Origin: Gonium pectorale
Lineage: Eukaryota > Chlorophyta > Chlorophyceae > Chlamydomonadales > Volvocaceae
NCBI GenBank assembly: GCA_001584585.1
Contig: LSYV01000019.1
Location: 540,699 to 552,899, forward strand
Direction: 5' to 3'
Length of the DNA stretch: 12,201 nucleotides
This document shows, one piece after another, positions 1-8,675 of the stretch. The notes under the pieces were generated by a model, which saw nothing but the letters and a program-made list of their open reading frames with translations, ran no database searches and was not told the DNA's origin. The position numbers and the translations under genes were made by a program. Position 1 is the stretch's first letter. Every line of letters begins with the position of its first letter.

Positions 1-295
1 CGTCCTCCTTCGTCCTCCCCCGCCCCACCCCCCCTCCCCCACCCCCGCCTTTTCCGTTCGTCCTCCCTTCCCCCCGCCCCCGGCCCCCCCCCGGTCGGCG
101 GCCGCCCCCTCACCCACCCCCTCTCCACCTTCCTCCTCGCCGGTCCACCAGGTCCACCCCTGCCCCTCAATGAATATGTTGCCCGTTGTTCCTCCTTTCC
201 ACCCCTCGCTCCCCCTCCCTCCCGGCCGGTGGAGGCTCCCTGCCCTCATCTGTCCGCCAGGTCCACCCCACCCCTCCTCCCCTCTTCCCGCTCAC
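1..295 (-). other. DPE2: DPE2 intron 7 (5' part) with degenerate copies of the exon 7 end
   Basis: The sequence after the GTGAGC donor at 295-290 is intronic and runs off the window. It contains copies of the last 18 bases of exon 7 (exon copy 296-313): an exact copy at 250-267 and a 16/18 copy at 141-158. In the exact copy the donor GT is replaced by AT. The rest is C-rich on the plus strand, so the transcript is G-rich. No further GH77 exon was recognised. Confidence 0.75.
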
Positions 296-3200
296 CTGTC
301 CGCCAGGTCCACCAGCGGCAGCAGGTCCAGGAACTCGCCCACCCCCACGCTGTGGGCTGTGCGCAGGCTGAACACGGGGAGGGCCACGCCCGCGCCGCGC
401 CAGTGCCTGTCGCGTCTGTAGGGGACACGGGCGGCACGGGGGGGGGAGGGGGGTTGGAAGGCATTCTCAGTAGAGAAGCCCTGGGGCACATAGGGCTCCC
501 GACCGATAACAACCAACTGAGCGCGGAGGGCGACACGGAGGGGGGGGAGGGCGGGCAAGTTGTTATTCAGTCTGATGACGATGACCAGCAGAGCAACTGG
601 CGAAACGAGGGGGAGGGGGAGGTAATATGAGACCTAGGGCAGGAGTGGGGCAGGGAGGGGGCTACTTGCTCCCCGAATGCCGTCCACGTCGTACGGCATT
701 CCGTACGGCGCAAACTAGGTCCGCGCGGTGACGTGCGCACGCGGCTTCCGGCGCGGTGCGCTGCCGTACGCCGTACTACGCACCTGAAGTAGCCGTCGTG
801 CCGCACCATGACGGTGGGCGCGCCCACGGAGGCGGAGGAGGCGGGCAGGCACGCCAGCCGGGGCTCCCCCACCTGCGGCCGGAAGGCCAAGGCGATGGCG
901 AAGGGCGGAGCGAGGAGGCGATTACCGGTACGGCACATTGGAGCGCTCTGAACAAAGAGGCTCGCAAGGCGGGGGGGGCGCCGTTCGTGCATGGCGGAGT
1001 GGGTGGGATGGGAAGCAGCGAAGAGGGTAAGCGGGTCGTAAGCCGTCAGTCGTGGTGGTCAAGGCCCTCACCTCGAGGATGACGCTCTCCGCGGTCTGGA
1101 TGGCGTACTTGTAGGTGAAGGGGAAGCAGCTGTACGGCACACGCAGCTCCGCCTCCCACACCGGAGTGTGCGTCTCTGCGTGCGCCGCAAGGGGGGGGGG
1201 GTGCATGCGGGGGCGGGTGCAAGGGGTCCTGGTGCACGCGGGGTGGGGGATGGGGTGGGGTGGGGGACCGAGCCCGGCTACGCTGGCTGTGGCAAGCTGC
1301 GCAACTACCGACGGGGGGGTGGGTAGTGATAGTGGGGGCAGTACCCCAGGCCATAGCCTTGAGCACCGCAGGAACCCTCCGTCCGCTCCCCCCCCGTCCC
1401 CGCGACGTCCCGCCAGCAGCCCAACTGCGCAAGCATTCCACCGCCCTCTCGGCTCCTCCGCACATCATTGTTTGCCACTCTTGCGCCCCCGCCCCACCCT
1501 GCTCCCGCACCCAATTACCCCGCCGCCCACCCTCCCACCACCGCCGCCCAGCTACTGAGCAACCTACGGAACGAGTTACTCCAACCTGTGACCCCCACCG
1601 CCCACCTCCCACGCGACCCGACCCGTTTCCCTTCTTCATTACCCCACTCCCCCCCACCCTCCCTAGTGAGAACGCCCTTCCTAAACTTTTGACCCCCCAC
1701 CCCCCACCCGTGAGCCGCATCATCTGGTCGGGCTGCCAGTTGCCCAGCTGTGGGATGCCGCCCGTCACGAGCAGCCGCTCGCCCGCCTCCAGCTGCTGGT
1801 CAGCCACCGCCAGCCGCACCACCGTCTCGCCGGGGGCGGGAGCGCAGCGGGCGGCGGCGGGCAGCAGGCCGCCGCTCCCGCCGCCGCCCCCGCCGGCCCC
1901 GCCGCCGGAGTTCGAGTCCGATCCGGCGCGTGTGATGGGCTTGTGCGCAAAGAGCACCTGTGAAGTGCACGGGGGCCGGGAGGGGGCCGGGAGGGATTTG
2001 CGGACGCGGTCTTCGAGGCACATGAGCGCAAGGCTCCCCATGCGCGAACGCGCCGTACGCATCCAGAGCCCTCCTGCCGCAGTCCTGGACCCAGGGCCTG
2101 GAACCTACGGGCAGCTGCTTGCTGTGGCCCGCCTATCGCCTCGGCCTTTGTCTGTTTCTCGTCTGCCCGTCTCCCTTTGGATTGCACGTTCCTTCCTCAT
2201 GACACAAGCACCACCCCACCTGCGCCGACCTGCAAGGGCAATGCATGTGCTCGCCCGCCTCCCCTCCCTCCTTCCCCTCCTTCCCTCCTTCCCCTCCTTC
2301 CCGTTCTCTCCCTCCTTCCCCTCCCCTCCTCCGGTCGCAGGGCTAAGTACTGCAGCTCGGCGTTAACCGAGAGCCAGCACCGTTAGAGGGGCTGCCCGCC
2401 CTCTGCCCGCCCTCCCTCGTGCCGCCCCCCCCCCCGTGGCCCCTGCTTAGTTCCCACCTTTGTGAATGCGGCACTGGCCATGAGGGCCGCCGGGTGGGAG
2501 CGGTCGATCCACGTGTCACACAGCTCCACCAGCTCACCACCCTGGGGTGGGGGGGAGGGACAGGGAAGGCGAGACACGGGCGAGGGCTAAGAGCGCTCTC
2601 ACCAACGAGAACACTAAAAAAAACAGGAGGGGGGCGGGGGGAGAGGCGGCAGCCGGGCCGTGTTCAGGCCCAGACGGCGGGACGCCGGGAGAGCGGCCTG
2701 GCGTTGGGCCCACACCCTCGCATCCCCAGTTCCTCCCCACCACCCCCCAAATGGAGCGGCGGCAGCCGCGGCCGTGACGGCGGCGGCGGTGAAGGGAGCG
2801 CAGCCAGCGCCATCCATGGAGATGGCTGGCGGGCTCGCGGGTCGGCGGGCTGGCGGAGGGACGGCATACGCGGCACCGCCATGGATAGCCGCGCTGGTCG
2901 CCCCGCCGGTGTTGCCGGACCCGGGCGCCGGCACTGGCGGCGCTGGAGGCGCGGCTCTGGTGGCTGCTCGGGCGAGCTGCCGCCGCCGCTTCGTTTCCAG
3001 GGCAGCGGCAGCTGCACCGGCGGCGGCCACGCGCTCAGCGGAGGAAAAGTGGCGAGGTCGCCAACGGCGGCGACCCGAGGGCATCGGCGAGCCGCCGCCA
3101 CTGCCCCACCGCAGCGCTGCCGACTGCGGCACCGCCGGCAGCACCAGGGAAGCGACGCCCAGCGGCTCGCATGGCTGCTGCCGCGCCCCGCCGAGTGCTC

Positions 3201-3902
3201 ATGGCAGCCCACATCCCGCGACTGAGATGGCGCCGCCTCCAGCGGCTGCGGGCCCGTCCCTCGCGGCGACTGCCCTGTCCCCCCCGACGCCCCCCGCGCC
3301 ATCAACACCACCCGCATCGCCCCCGACCCCCGCCCTCACACCCACTGAGATACACACGCCGTACATGCACGGCATGTGCTCGCCACATGCCAATCGCACC
3401 TGCAGGCCCTCTGGCAGCCATACCGTCCGCTCGCCGGCCGCATCTTCCTTCTCGATCAGCCAGTTGCCGTGTACATTCGGGCCGCCCGCCGTGTCGTCGT
3501 CCTTCTGACGCGCCTGTGGAGGGTCGTGAAGCGGTAGCGGGGGCAGGAGGTCGGAAAGGGATCGGAGATCGCCGTTGCGCAGGAAGTCGTCAAAAAGGTC
3601 ACCGTTGGTGGCGGAAAAAGGGCGGGATGCGGGTAGTAGCAACGCGAGGCGCACAGGGCACGCACCAGCGCGTATTTGTAGGTGTAGCTCGGCTTCCACG
3701 GCACCACGACGGTCGCCTCCCAGACAAGCACGTCTTTCTCGTGCACGCAGGACATCTGCCGCGCCTGAGACCACTGCAGGGCGCCCAGCAGCGCGCCGGA
3801 GCCCGATAACAAGATGTTTTGGCCCCATTGCGTAGGATAGGCTACCGAGAAGTGCAGAGTTACGGAGGCATGCTGCCACGGCTGTCCCGCGCTGGCCGCC
3901 AT
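296..3902 (-). CDS. DPE2: 4-alpha-glucanotransferase DPE2, 5' part: tandem CBM20 domains plus start of GH77 (partial)
   Basis: Seen: seven exons join in phase on the minus strand: 3902-3666, 3513-3400, 2541-2458, 1957-1708, 1175-1072, 872-784 and 415-296 (998 nt, 332 codons plus 2 nt). The start is ATG 3902, with a stop upstream in frame. Residues about 12-115 form a first CBM20 with VTLHFSV, VWEATVVVP and YTYKYAL. Residues 163-175 are a Gly/Ser linker. Residues about 190-290 form a second, more canonical CBM20 with ERLLVTGGIPQLGNW, VWEAELRVP and FTYKYAI. From about residue 298 the GH77 entry WRGAGVALPVFSLRT and VGVGEFLDLLPLVDLA begins. Known: CBM20-CBM20-GH77 is the DPE2 architecture. Plant DPE2 is cytosolic and moves a glucosyl unit from maltose to a glycan acceptor, releasing glucose; algal DPE2 also acts in maltose use during starch breakdown. 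The catalytic residues lie beyond the left edge. No transit peptide is apparent. The exon 2 start is ambiguous: an acceptor before 3504 also keeps the frame. In intron 1 (3665-3514) the first AG after the donor is the chosen acceptor, which supports it. Confidence 0.93.
675..701. repeat. Perfect 9-bp inverted repeat in DPE2 intron 6
   Basis: GAATGCCGT at 675-683 and its reverse complement ACGGCATTC at 693-701 flank a 9-nt spacer. Further CGTACGG / CCGTACG half-sites follow at 702-708 and around 763-773, so several partial foldings are possible within 110 nt of the exon 6 donor. Confidence 0.85.
2258..2332. repeat. 75-bp polypyrimidine (CCTTCC)n tract in DPE2 intron 3
   Basis: Almost pure C/T on the plus strand with a single G at 2303, built from repeats of CCTCC and CCTTCC. 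The DPE2 transcript therefore carries a polypurine run here. It sits within intron 3 (2457-1958), about 125 nt downstream of the exon 3 donor. Confidence 0.9.
2542..3399 (-). other. DPE2: DPE2 intron 2 (858 nt)
   Basis: This is the largest DPE2 intron in the window. It starts at donor GTGCGA and ends at CCACCCCAG. The flanking exons join directly in phase, giving EGLQ-GGELVELCD, which matches the continuous first CBM20 to linker transition, so no missing exon is needed. The interior (about 2740-3330) is dense in GCC/GGC triplets and opens long Ala/Pro/Arg-rich frames on both strands; these look compositional. Confidence 0.75.
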
Positions 3903-4755
3903 CCGACCGTGCTACCAGCAGCTATCACCGGCGCTGGGCAGTAGGCATTGATTCTGGGCAGCCGCGACACCGAACACGGCCCGTCAGAGGTTCCGGCAAG
4001 CGTTTCACAAGCCCTACCACTCGTAAAATGGTTCCTGGCAAACCAGCCTAGATGCCGGGCATAAGCCTGCCGGCGTTCGCCCTCCCAAGTAGCCGGCCGG
4101 CCCAAATCCGGAATGGTCGTACATGCCTGGGTGTCACAGCTATTGTACTCGACTAGTACTCATGCATGTAGCCTGTTGCAAGCCAGTGTTTCACAGCCTC
4201 TTACGAATGGCGGTGCTTGCACTGACCTCAACCGCTTGGGGATACCTTTTGGCACGTCAGGTTGGTATGTTGATTCATTAATATGTATTGCATCAGATTC
4301 GGTGTGAATCGCTTCAGTCGTCCCCTCGCTCGTAGGGCCAACCGACAGCCGTTACACTCGGACGGTGGGAAAGCCTGCTTAGCCTGGCTTGTTCAGCCAA
4401 CGGGGAAGTGCTGTGGTTATACTCTGGACAGAGATTTGATAGGAAGACACTCAGTTTAGGGTCAGCGGCAGCTGCGCTCTAGACATGTCACGCCAGTCCG
4501 ATACACGTGGAGCTCACTGCCCCTCCCCCCGGCCTTCCTGGGTCAGACATCCCCCCCCATCGTGCATCATATCCCCATGTTGAGCACAATCTAGCATTCC
4601 CCATGCATGCCCCAAGGTGAGCAACCATGCGGGGGGGGATGCAAAAGCCGCGTAATACCCGCCCCAATCTGTAGGGCCTGGAGCTGTTGAGGGTGAAGGC
4701 ACAGGAACCCGGGAGATTCCCCTGTCCCCTTATTTGTACGTTTCTACGCATACGC
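3903..4755. promoter_or_regulatory. Intergenic spacer: upstream region of DPE2
   Basis: About 850 bp between the DPE2 start codon and the FKBP poly(A) motif. It is less GC-rich than the genes and holds no convincing coding sequence. It must contain the DPE2 promoter and 5'UTR, but no clear TATA box or known element was identified. A small inverted repeat (GTACT...AGTAC, about 4145-4160) and runs of 7-9 C (4550-4560, and opposite at 4630-4638) are the only local structures. An ATG at 4105 on the minus strand opens an 81-codon frame that overlaps the DPE2 start out of frame; it would be an upstream ORF only if transcription starts above 4105. Confidence 0.45.
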
Positions 4756-4760
4756 TTACA
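4756..4760 (-). terminator. TGTAA polyadenylation signal, probably of the FKBP gene
   Basis: The minus strand reads TGTAA here, the usual polyadenylation signal of Chlamydomonas and Volvox. It is the only such motif between the FKBP stop codon at 5335 and this point, giving a 3'UTR of about 590 nt, a normal length for these algae. Cleavage would fall roughly 10-20 nt downstream. A second TGTAA (from TTACA near 4353) is a weaker, more distant alternative. Confidence 0.55.
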
Positions 4761-5334
4761 TGTATAGATAACTTCTCCTATTCATAACCTGCGTTATCCC
4801 CCCTGTCCTCCCATGAGAAAGGGCCGAAAGCCGAGCTGACCAGGTTCGTCTGGGTTCACGTAATGAAGTTAGCAAGCAGGTGACCACGCGTGGACTCGTC
4901 CTCCCCACCCCCAACCCAACAGCAAGCCATCGGCACTCCTTGCATGTCGCACCTACCGCCCTTGACCCGACAGCAAGAACTGTACCCTGCTTCCCACGCC
5001 CCCACGGCCTCGGCTCCGCCACACTCCGCGCCGCATCTCCCCTTGATGAGCCTGCGTCACCCAAGGCGCCTTGTGTGGGGTCGCCCCCAAGCCGCCCGCC
5101 CCGCCCTGCCGCTGCCTTCATACCCGCGGCCGGCGCACCGCCTCCCCTCTCACGCCGCTCGTAGCCGGTGCAGCCGACACAGCCGCCGCACACGGCAATG
5201 CGCGGCCGCCGCCGCCGCTGGCAACGCCTCTTCGTTCGTGCCCAGGCGAGCCGGCGCCGCTGCTGCCGCGGGTTCTCCGCCCACGCCGCCCGCGGCCGCT
5301 CGCCCCGACCCGGCCGCCCGCCTCCACGGTCCGC
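4761..5334 (-). other. Probable 3' untranslated region of the FKBP gene
   Basis: This stretch lies between the TGA stop of the FKBP and the TGTAA motif. The half next to the stop (about 5160-5334) is extremely GC-rich with GCC/GCG triplet runs; the half nearer the poly(A) motif is more balanced. Reading frames here are open on several strands only because of base composition; none shows a recognisable domain. Confidence 0.5.
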
Positions 5335-8300
5335 TCACGCCCGGGGCCGGCGCACTGCCAAGAGCTTGATATCGAAGAGCAGCGTGCGGTTGAAGTCGCG
5401 CAGGGTGGCGTTGTCCAGCACAAAGTCCAGCGCGCGCTGGCCGCCCAGCTCGGCCGGCTGCGGGCCGTACCTGCCGTACAAAATGTCGTACAAAACGCGC
5501 CGGGTTTGTGAACTTACAGCACGCCGTTCACATGCATACATCTCGGACCACGCTCGCACACCATACCGATAGGGTCATCCGCGAAAGCGGGCATGCCACA
5601 ATTACTCATTGCCGCGCGCCAGTGCCCCCGCGGGGTTCTACCCCTCGTTGGCGATGCGTGTGTGTGGGGGGGGGCGTGGGGCGGGCGAGGTCACTGCGCC
5701 CCTGGCGCTACCGTACCCGCGCCCGGCTTCCGCGACGGGCAATACGCCACACGCCCGGCTCCAGGCTGCTATCCCACGTTCCCACAACCCACAGCGCCAC
5801 ACGACGCTGTTAACGTGAGCCCTGCAAGCCCACGTCAGCGTGCCCGCACTGCGCCCGGGCGCACAGCCGCCGCTGCATCGTGCGCGTGGGGAGCGCACAG
5901 CGGGGCAAGACTCGCACACGAGCGCGCAGCCGCTTGCACCCCCCTCAACAGTCAGCGCGCATACGTCTTCGTCGTGCCGTCACACCTCTCTCTTCCTCCC
6001 TCCCTCCCTCCCTCCCGACAGGTGAGCGTCGCCCACCTGTACTTGTAGATCTTGAGGTCGGGCGAGATGAGCTCCCCCGTGAAGCGCTGCGACCGATCCA
6101 GGGGGTAGCCCAGCTCGGGCCGGTCGCCCGGCACCTCCACCCGCGAGATACCTGAGGCCGGGTGGGTGGGCGGTGGGTGGGGAGGGTGTCTGGGTGGGTT
6201 GACGAAGAGGGAGTTGGAGGTAAAATGGCCACGAAAGCAGGTGTGTGTGAGAGGGAGGCGGCGGAGGCTAGCGGGTTGAAGAGGCTGGGAGGCTGGGAGG
6301 CAGGGTGCCGGTTTCCCCGGTTCTCCCAAAGCCCGCAAGAGCCCCTCCCCTCGCCCTCGCACCTCCTGCCCGCATATTCTGCACAGCCAGCTCAAACGCC
6401 GGAATGGCCTGCGGGATGGGTGGGGTCAGGAGGGAGGGGGCCTGGGCCTCAGGGCATCAGCTGACCCACGGGTCCGAGTTGAGGCACGGGCCGCGCAGGC
6501 ACAGCCGTTGACCCATCGGCGAAGCGGATGGACGCGTTGACTCCTCAGATTAGAGCAGGGGAGCTTGGGTGGAGGTGGTGGTGGTGCTGGTGCTGGTGGC
6601 GGTGGTGGTGGTGGTGGTGGTGGTGCTGCTGCTGCTGCTGCTGCGCCAGGGCACGTACTGGATAAGGTAGGGGGCAGGGGTGGCTGGGCAGGACAAGAAG
6701 GCAGAGAAGAGCGGGCAAGCCCTTGGGTTGGTCTGCGGGGGCCGGACAGGCGCTGGGCCAAACGGGCGCGGCCGCCCTTTGCCCCCTCGCGGACCCAGCA
6801 CCCGCTCCCAGTCCAGAGCCCGGGGCGCCCATCGGGTGCAATCCCAACGACGGCGCTCTGGGCGCGTTAGATTGGCGGGTGACGCGTTAGATTGGCGGGT
6901 GACGCTGCGCGCCTGTGCCATGCTACGGCGGGCGGCCCAGGCTCACGCGCTAGGCTGTTATGTGGCTACTTACGCCCGCCTGCATGGGCAGCAGCCCGCC
7001 CGCGCCACGGCCCCACCTGCGCTGCTCCCTCGCCTCCCACACAATTACCTGGCAAAGCCAGTCCACAACCCACCGAATCCCGCACGTGGCTACGCTCCTG
7101 ACCTAACCGAAACAAACCTGACATCACCTCAGTCCCCGGCCGCACCTGCCCCGCGCCCAGCTTGAACTCGTACGGCTCGTCCCGCACGCTCGTATTATCG
7201 ATCCGCTGTCCGGCAGGCAGGCAGGACAGGCCAGCAAACGGTCCGGCAGGCAGCATGATGAGCATAAAACAGCCAGTTGATCAGGGCGACAGAGCTGCAG
7301 GTTTCGGAGCGGCACGGGCACGTCGCTGTCCTCCGTGTAACGGTGCCGTATTAGGCGCACCGGCCGCGCAGCCGCATCTTCGTTCCCACACCCAACCCCT
7401 CAAAACCGGTGTTCTGAAACTCCCCCCCCCCAGTCCCAGTCCAGCAGAACGCCCTCCCACGCGGGCAATCGTACAACGGTTGCCACGGTACCAGTCGACC
7501 CCGAACCCCTTCCCCACACCCGTCACGCCGGAGCGCCTGCCGACGCCCCAAGCGGTACTGACCTTGCCTGGAGGAGCGAGCAGGGAGAGCGAGTGAGGGG
7601 TGGGGGGCAGGGTCAGGGGATGGAGAGCCCCTGAACGAGAGCCCAACTGCATTAGGATGTGGCGGCTGGTTGCGGGACGGGGCCGAAAACAGAGAAGCGG
7701 GCGCAGCGCCAGCGCTCCCTTTCGACCCGTGGCATAGGTCCGTACGATCCGTGGCATAGGTCCGTACGGTCCGTGCCATAGGTCCGTACGATCCGTGGCA
7801 TAGGCGCACGCAAGATCTATCAACGGACCGACGGTCGTGGTCGCTAGAGCCATCTCGTGCCACCGGCATGGGTCACGGCCATCATGCCCAACGCCTCCAA
7901 CCCCCCAACTGGGTCTAACCTTGGTACCCCTTGGTGAAGCCGGCCCAGTGCACCGATACCGTATCCCCGGGCTGCGGAGCGGCGCCCTCGCCCTCCCTGC
8001 GGGACCCATGGGCGAGGGCGGGCGCGGTAGCCAGCAGGGGTGGGGTGCAGCCGGCATAAGCGGCGGCAGGGGGCCGGGGGGAAGGAGACCAGGAGCGGAT
8101 GGGCCAGCGGCCGACGGCGCGGCGACGGGGAGGGGCGGCGAGGGGGGAGGGGACGGCGGCGGGGCCGTCCCGTCTCGACGACGGGCGGCCGACGGAATCA
8201 GTTACGGCGTATTGGCTACCATGGGATCATGGCCGCCGGGGCGCCTGGCAAGTCTGAAGGGCGCCAGGCTCGGCATGTGTGCGCGTGCATTCGGCTGGGA

Positions 8301-8675
8301 GAGGTCCAGGGGACGCGTTAGGGAGCCGGGGCGCACCGGATCGTACCGGATCGTGAGCACTTTGAGCCCCGACGGCAGCGTCACGAAGTCGTCCGCCGAC
8401 GCAGCGCCGGGCCATGACGCCGCCGCGGCGGACATTGCGACGGCCGACTCCGCCGCCAGCAGCATGGCTCCTCGTCGGCTGAGCGACCCGGGGGCGGCCT
8501 CGGCCTCGGGTTGGGCATGGTCGCCGCGCAGGGCGCCCCGCGCAACGTGCGAAGCGGCGACGAGCCTTACAGGCGATGCAGGTGTAGTGGTGGTGGTGAT
8601 GGTGGCAGCGTGGCTGGCACGCCTCGCGCCGGTAAAAGGGCGCTGGCCCAGATGCAAGCACGAGTACGCGTTCAT
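5335..8675 (-). CDS. FKBP-type peptidyl-prolyl cis-trans isomerase, predicted thylakoid-lumen protein (complete, 7 exons)
   Basis: Seen: exons 8675-8347, 7996-7920, 7563-7567 (5 nt), 7205-7146, 6408-6363, 6151-6037 and 5470-5335 sum to 768 nt, that is 255 residues and a TGA stop, with phase kept at all six junctions. Residues 1-60 are Arg, Ala and Thr rich like an algal chloroplast transit peptide. Residues 65-94 are a twin-arginine lumen signal (LSRRGAMLLAAESAVAM, then ending ASA before DDF). The FKBP fold follows: LPSGLKVLTI (100-109), GDTVSVHWAGFTKGYQGKR (120-138), YEFKLGAGQAIPAFELAVQNM (149-169, as two exons), ELGYP (184-188), an inserted loop, then GPQPAELGGQRALDFVLDN (213-231) and RTLLFDIKLL. 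Known: FKBPs catalyse X-Pro isomerisation and bind FK506; many lumenal ones have altered pockets. The usual pocket Trp after the VI pair is Phe162 here, so activity is uncertain. The start at 8675 is preferred over ATG 8732, whose extra 19 residues are acidic and do not suit a transit peptide. The exon 1 donor has an in-frame alternative 15 nt further (with acceptor GAG instead of CAG). The subtype within the lumenal FKBPs is not assigned. Confidence 0.92.
5992..6017. repeat. (TCCC)n tract at the 5' end of FKBP intron 6
   Basis: Plus-strand CTCTTCC followed by repeated TCCC units; the transcript carries about five consecutive GGGA units 20-40 nt inside the intron. Such runs can form G-quadruplexes. 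Confidence 0.85.
6021..6037 (-). other. Hairpin covering the 5' splice site of FKBP intron 6
   Basis: The transcript reads GGUGGGCGACGCUCACC, starting with the last base of exon 6 (6037) and including the whole donor GUGGGC. The first seven bases can pair with the last seven across a GAC loop, with one G-U pair. A run of GGGA repeats (about 6016-5996) follows directly. Folding is predicted by eye only. Confidence 0.6.
6568..6643. repeat. GGT/GCT trinucleotide microsatellite in FKBP intron 4
   Basis: A run of GGT with scattered GCT and GGC units passes at about 6623 into a pure GCT run on the plus strand. In the FKBP transcript this is (CAG)n followed by (ACC)n. It would read as polyGly/Ala, polyGln or polyHis in different frames, which explains open frames seen there. 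Confidence 0.93.
6864..6903. repeat. Exact 20-bp tandem duplication in FKBP intron 4
   Basis: The unit GCGTTAGATTGGCGGGTGAC occurs at 6864-6883 and again, identical, at 6884-6903. The perfect identity suggests a recent duplication. It is inside the 737-nt intron 4 (7145-6409). Confidence 0.95.
7563..7567 (-). other. Five-nucleotide microexon of the FKBP gene
   Basis: In the minus-strand transcript the bases GCAAG at 7567-7563 are preceded by a pyrimidine-rich tract ending CCTCCAG and followed by the donor GTCAGT (7562-7557). Exon 2 ends one base into a codon (TAC CAA G) and exon 4 begins on a codon boundary (CGG ATC GAT). The five bases supply exactly the missing two bases plus one codon, giving GYQ-G-K-RIDNTS. 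Joining exon 2 directly to exon 4 instead gives GCG GAT CGA TAA, a stop. No other in-frame solution was found between 7919 and 7206. This is a sequence-based inference; a longer alternative exon is disfavoured because this AG is the first after a long AG-poor pyrimidine tract. Confidence 0.72.
7727..7804. repeat. 22-bp tandem repeat, about 3.5 copies, in FKBP intron 2
   Basis: Units start at 7731, 7753, 7775 and 7797 (last partial), each reading GGCATAGG, TCCGTACG and then ATCCGT with one or two changes per copy (ATCC to GTCC in copy 2, GGC to GCC in copy 3). Each unit contains the palindrome CGTACG. The array lies between exon 2 and the microexon. Confidence 0.92.
8127..8152 (+). other. Putative G-quadruplex motif opposite FKBP intron 1
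   Basis: Four G runs of at least four bases (8127-8130, 8132-8135, 8142-8147, 8149-8152) are separated by loops of 1, 6 and 1 bases. The G-rich strand is the template strand of the FKBP gene, inside intron 1 (8346-7997). Confidence 0.6.

Noticed and set aside
1046..2062. Minus-strand 338-codon frame starting upstream of DPE2 exon 4
   Set aside because: It reads through intron 4 and enters exon 5 in the wrong frame. Only 1957-1708 of it is supported as exon by CBM20 similarity and splice sites.
1260..2366. Plus-strand 368-codon open frame, Pro/Ser/Arg-rich
   Set aside because: It lies opposite DPE2 exon 4 and introns 3 and 4, has no domain-like segments, and is explained by C-rich composition.
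2660..3508. Long open frames on both strands (Ala/Pro-rich) inside DPE2 intron 2
   Set aside because: GCC/GGC triplet richness opens all frames. The flanking exons join cleanly without any extra exon and no known motif appears.
7727..7804. CRISPR-like array
   Set aside because: The 22-bp units are directly adjacent with no spacers, and the setting is a eukaryotic intron.
7281..8057. Minus-strand 258-codon frame over FKBP exon 2 and introns
   Set aside because: Exon 2 is read in another frame and the remainder is intron with the 22-bp repeats; no FKBP motif occurs in this frame.
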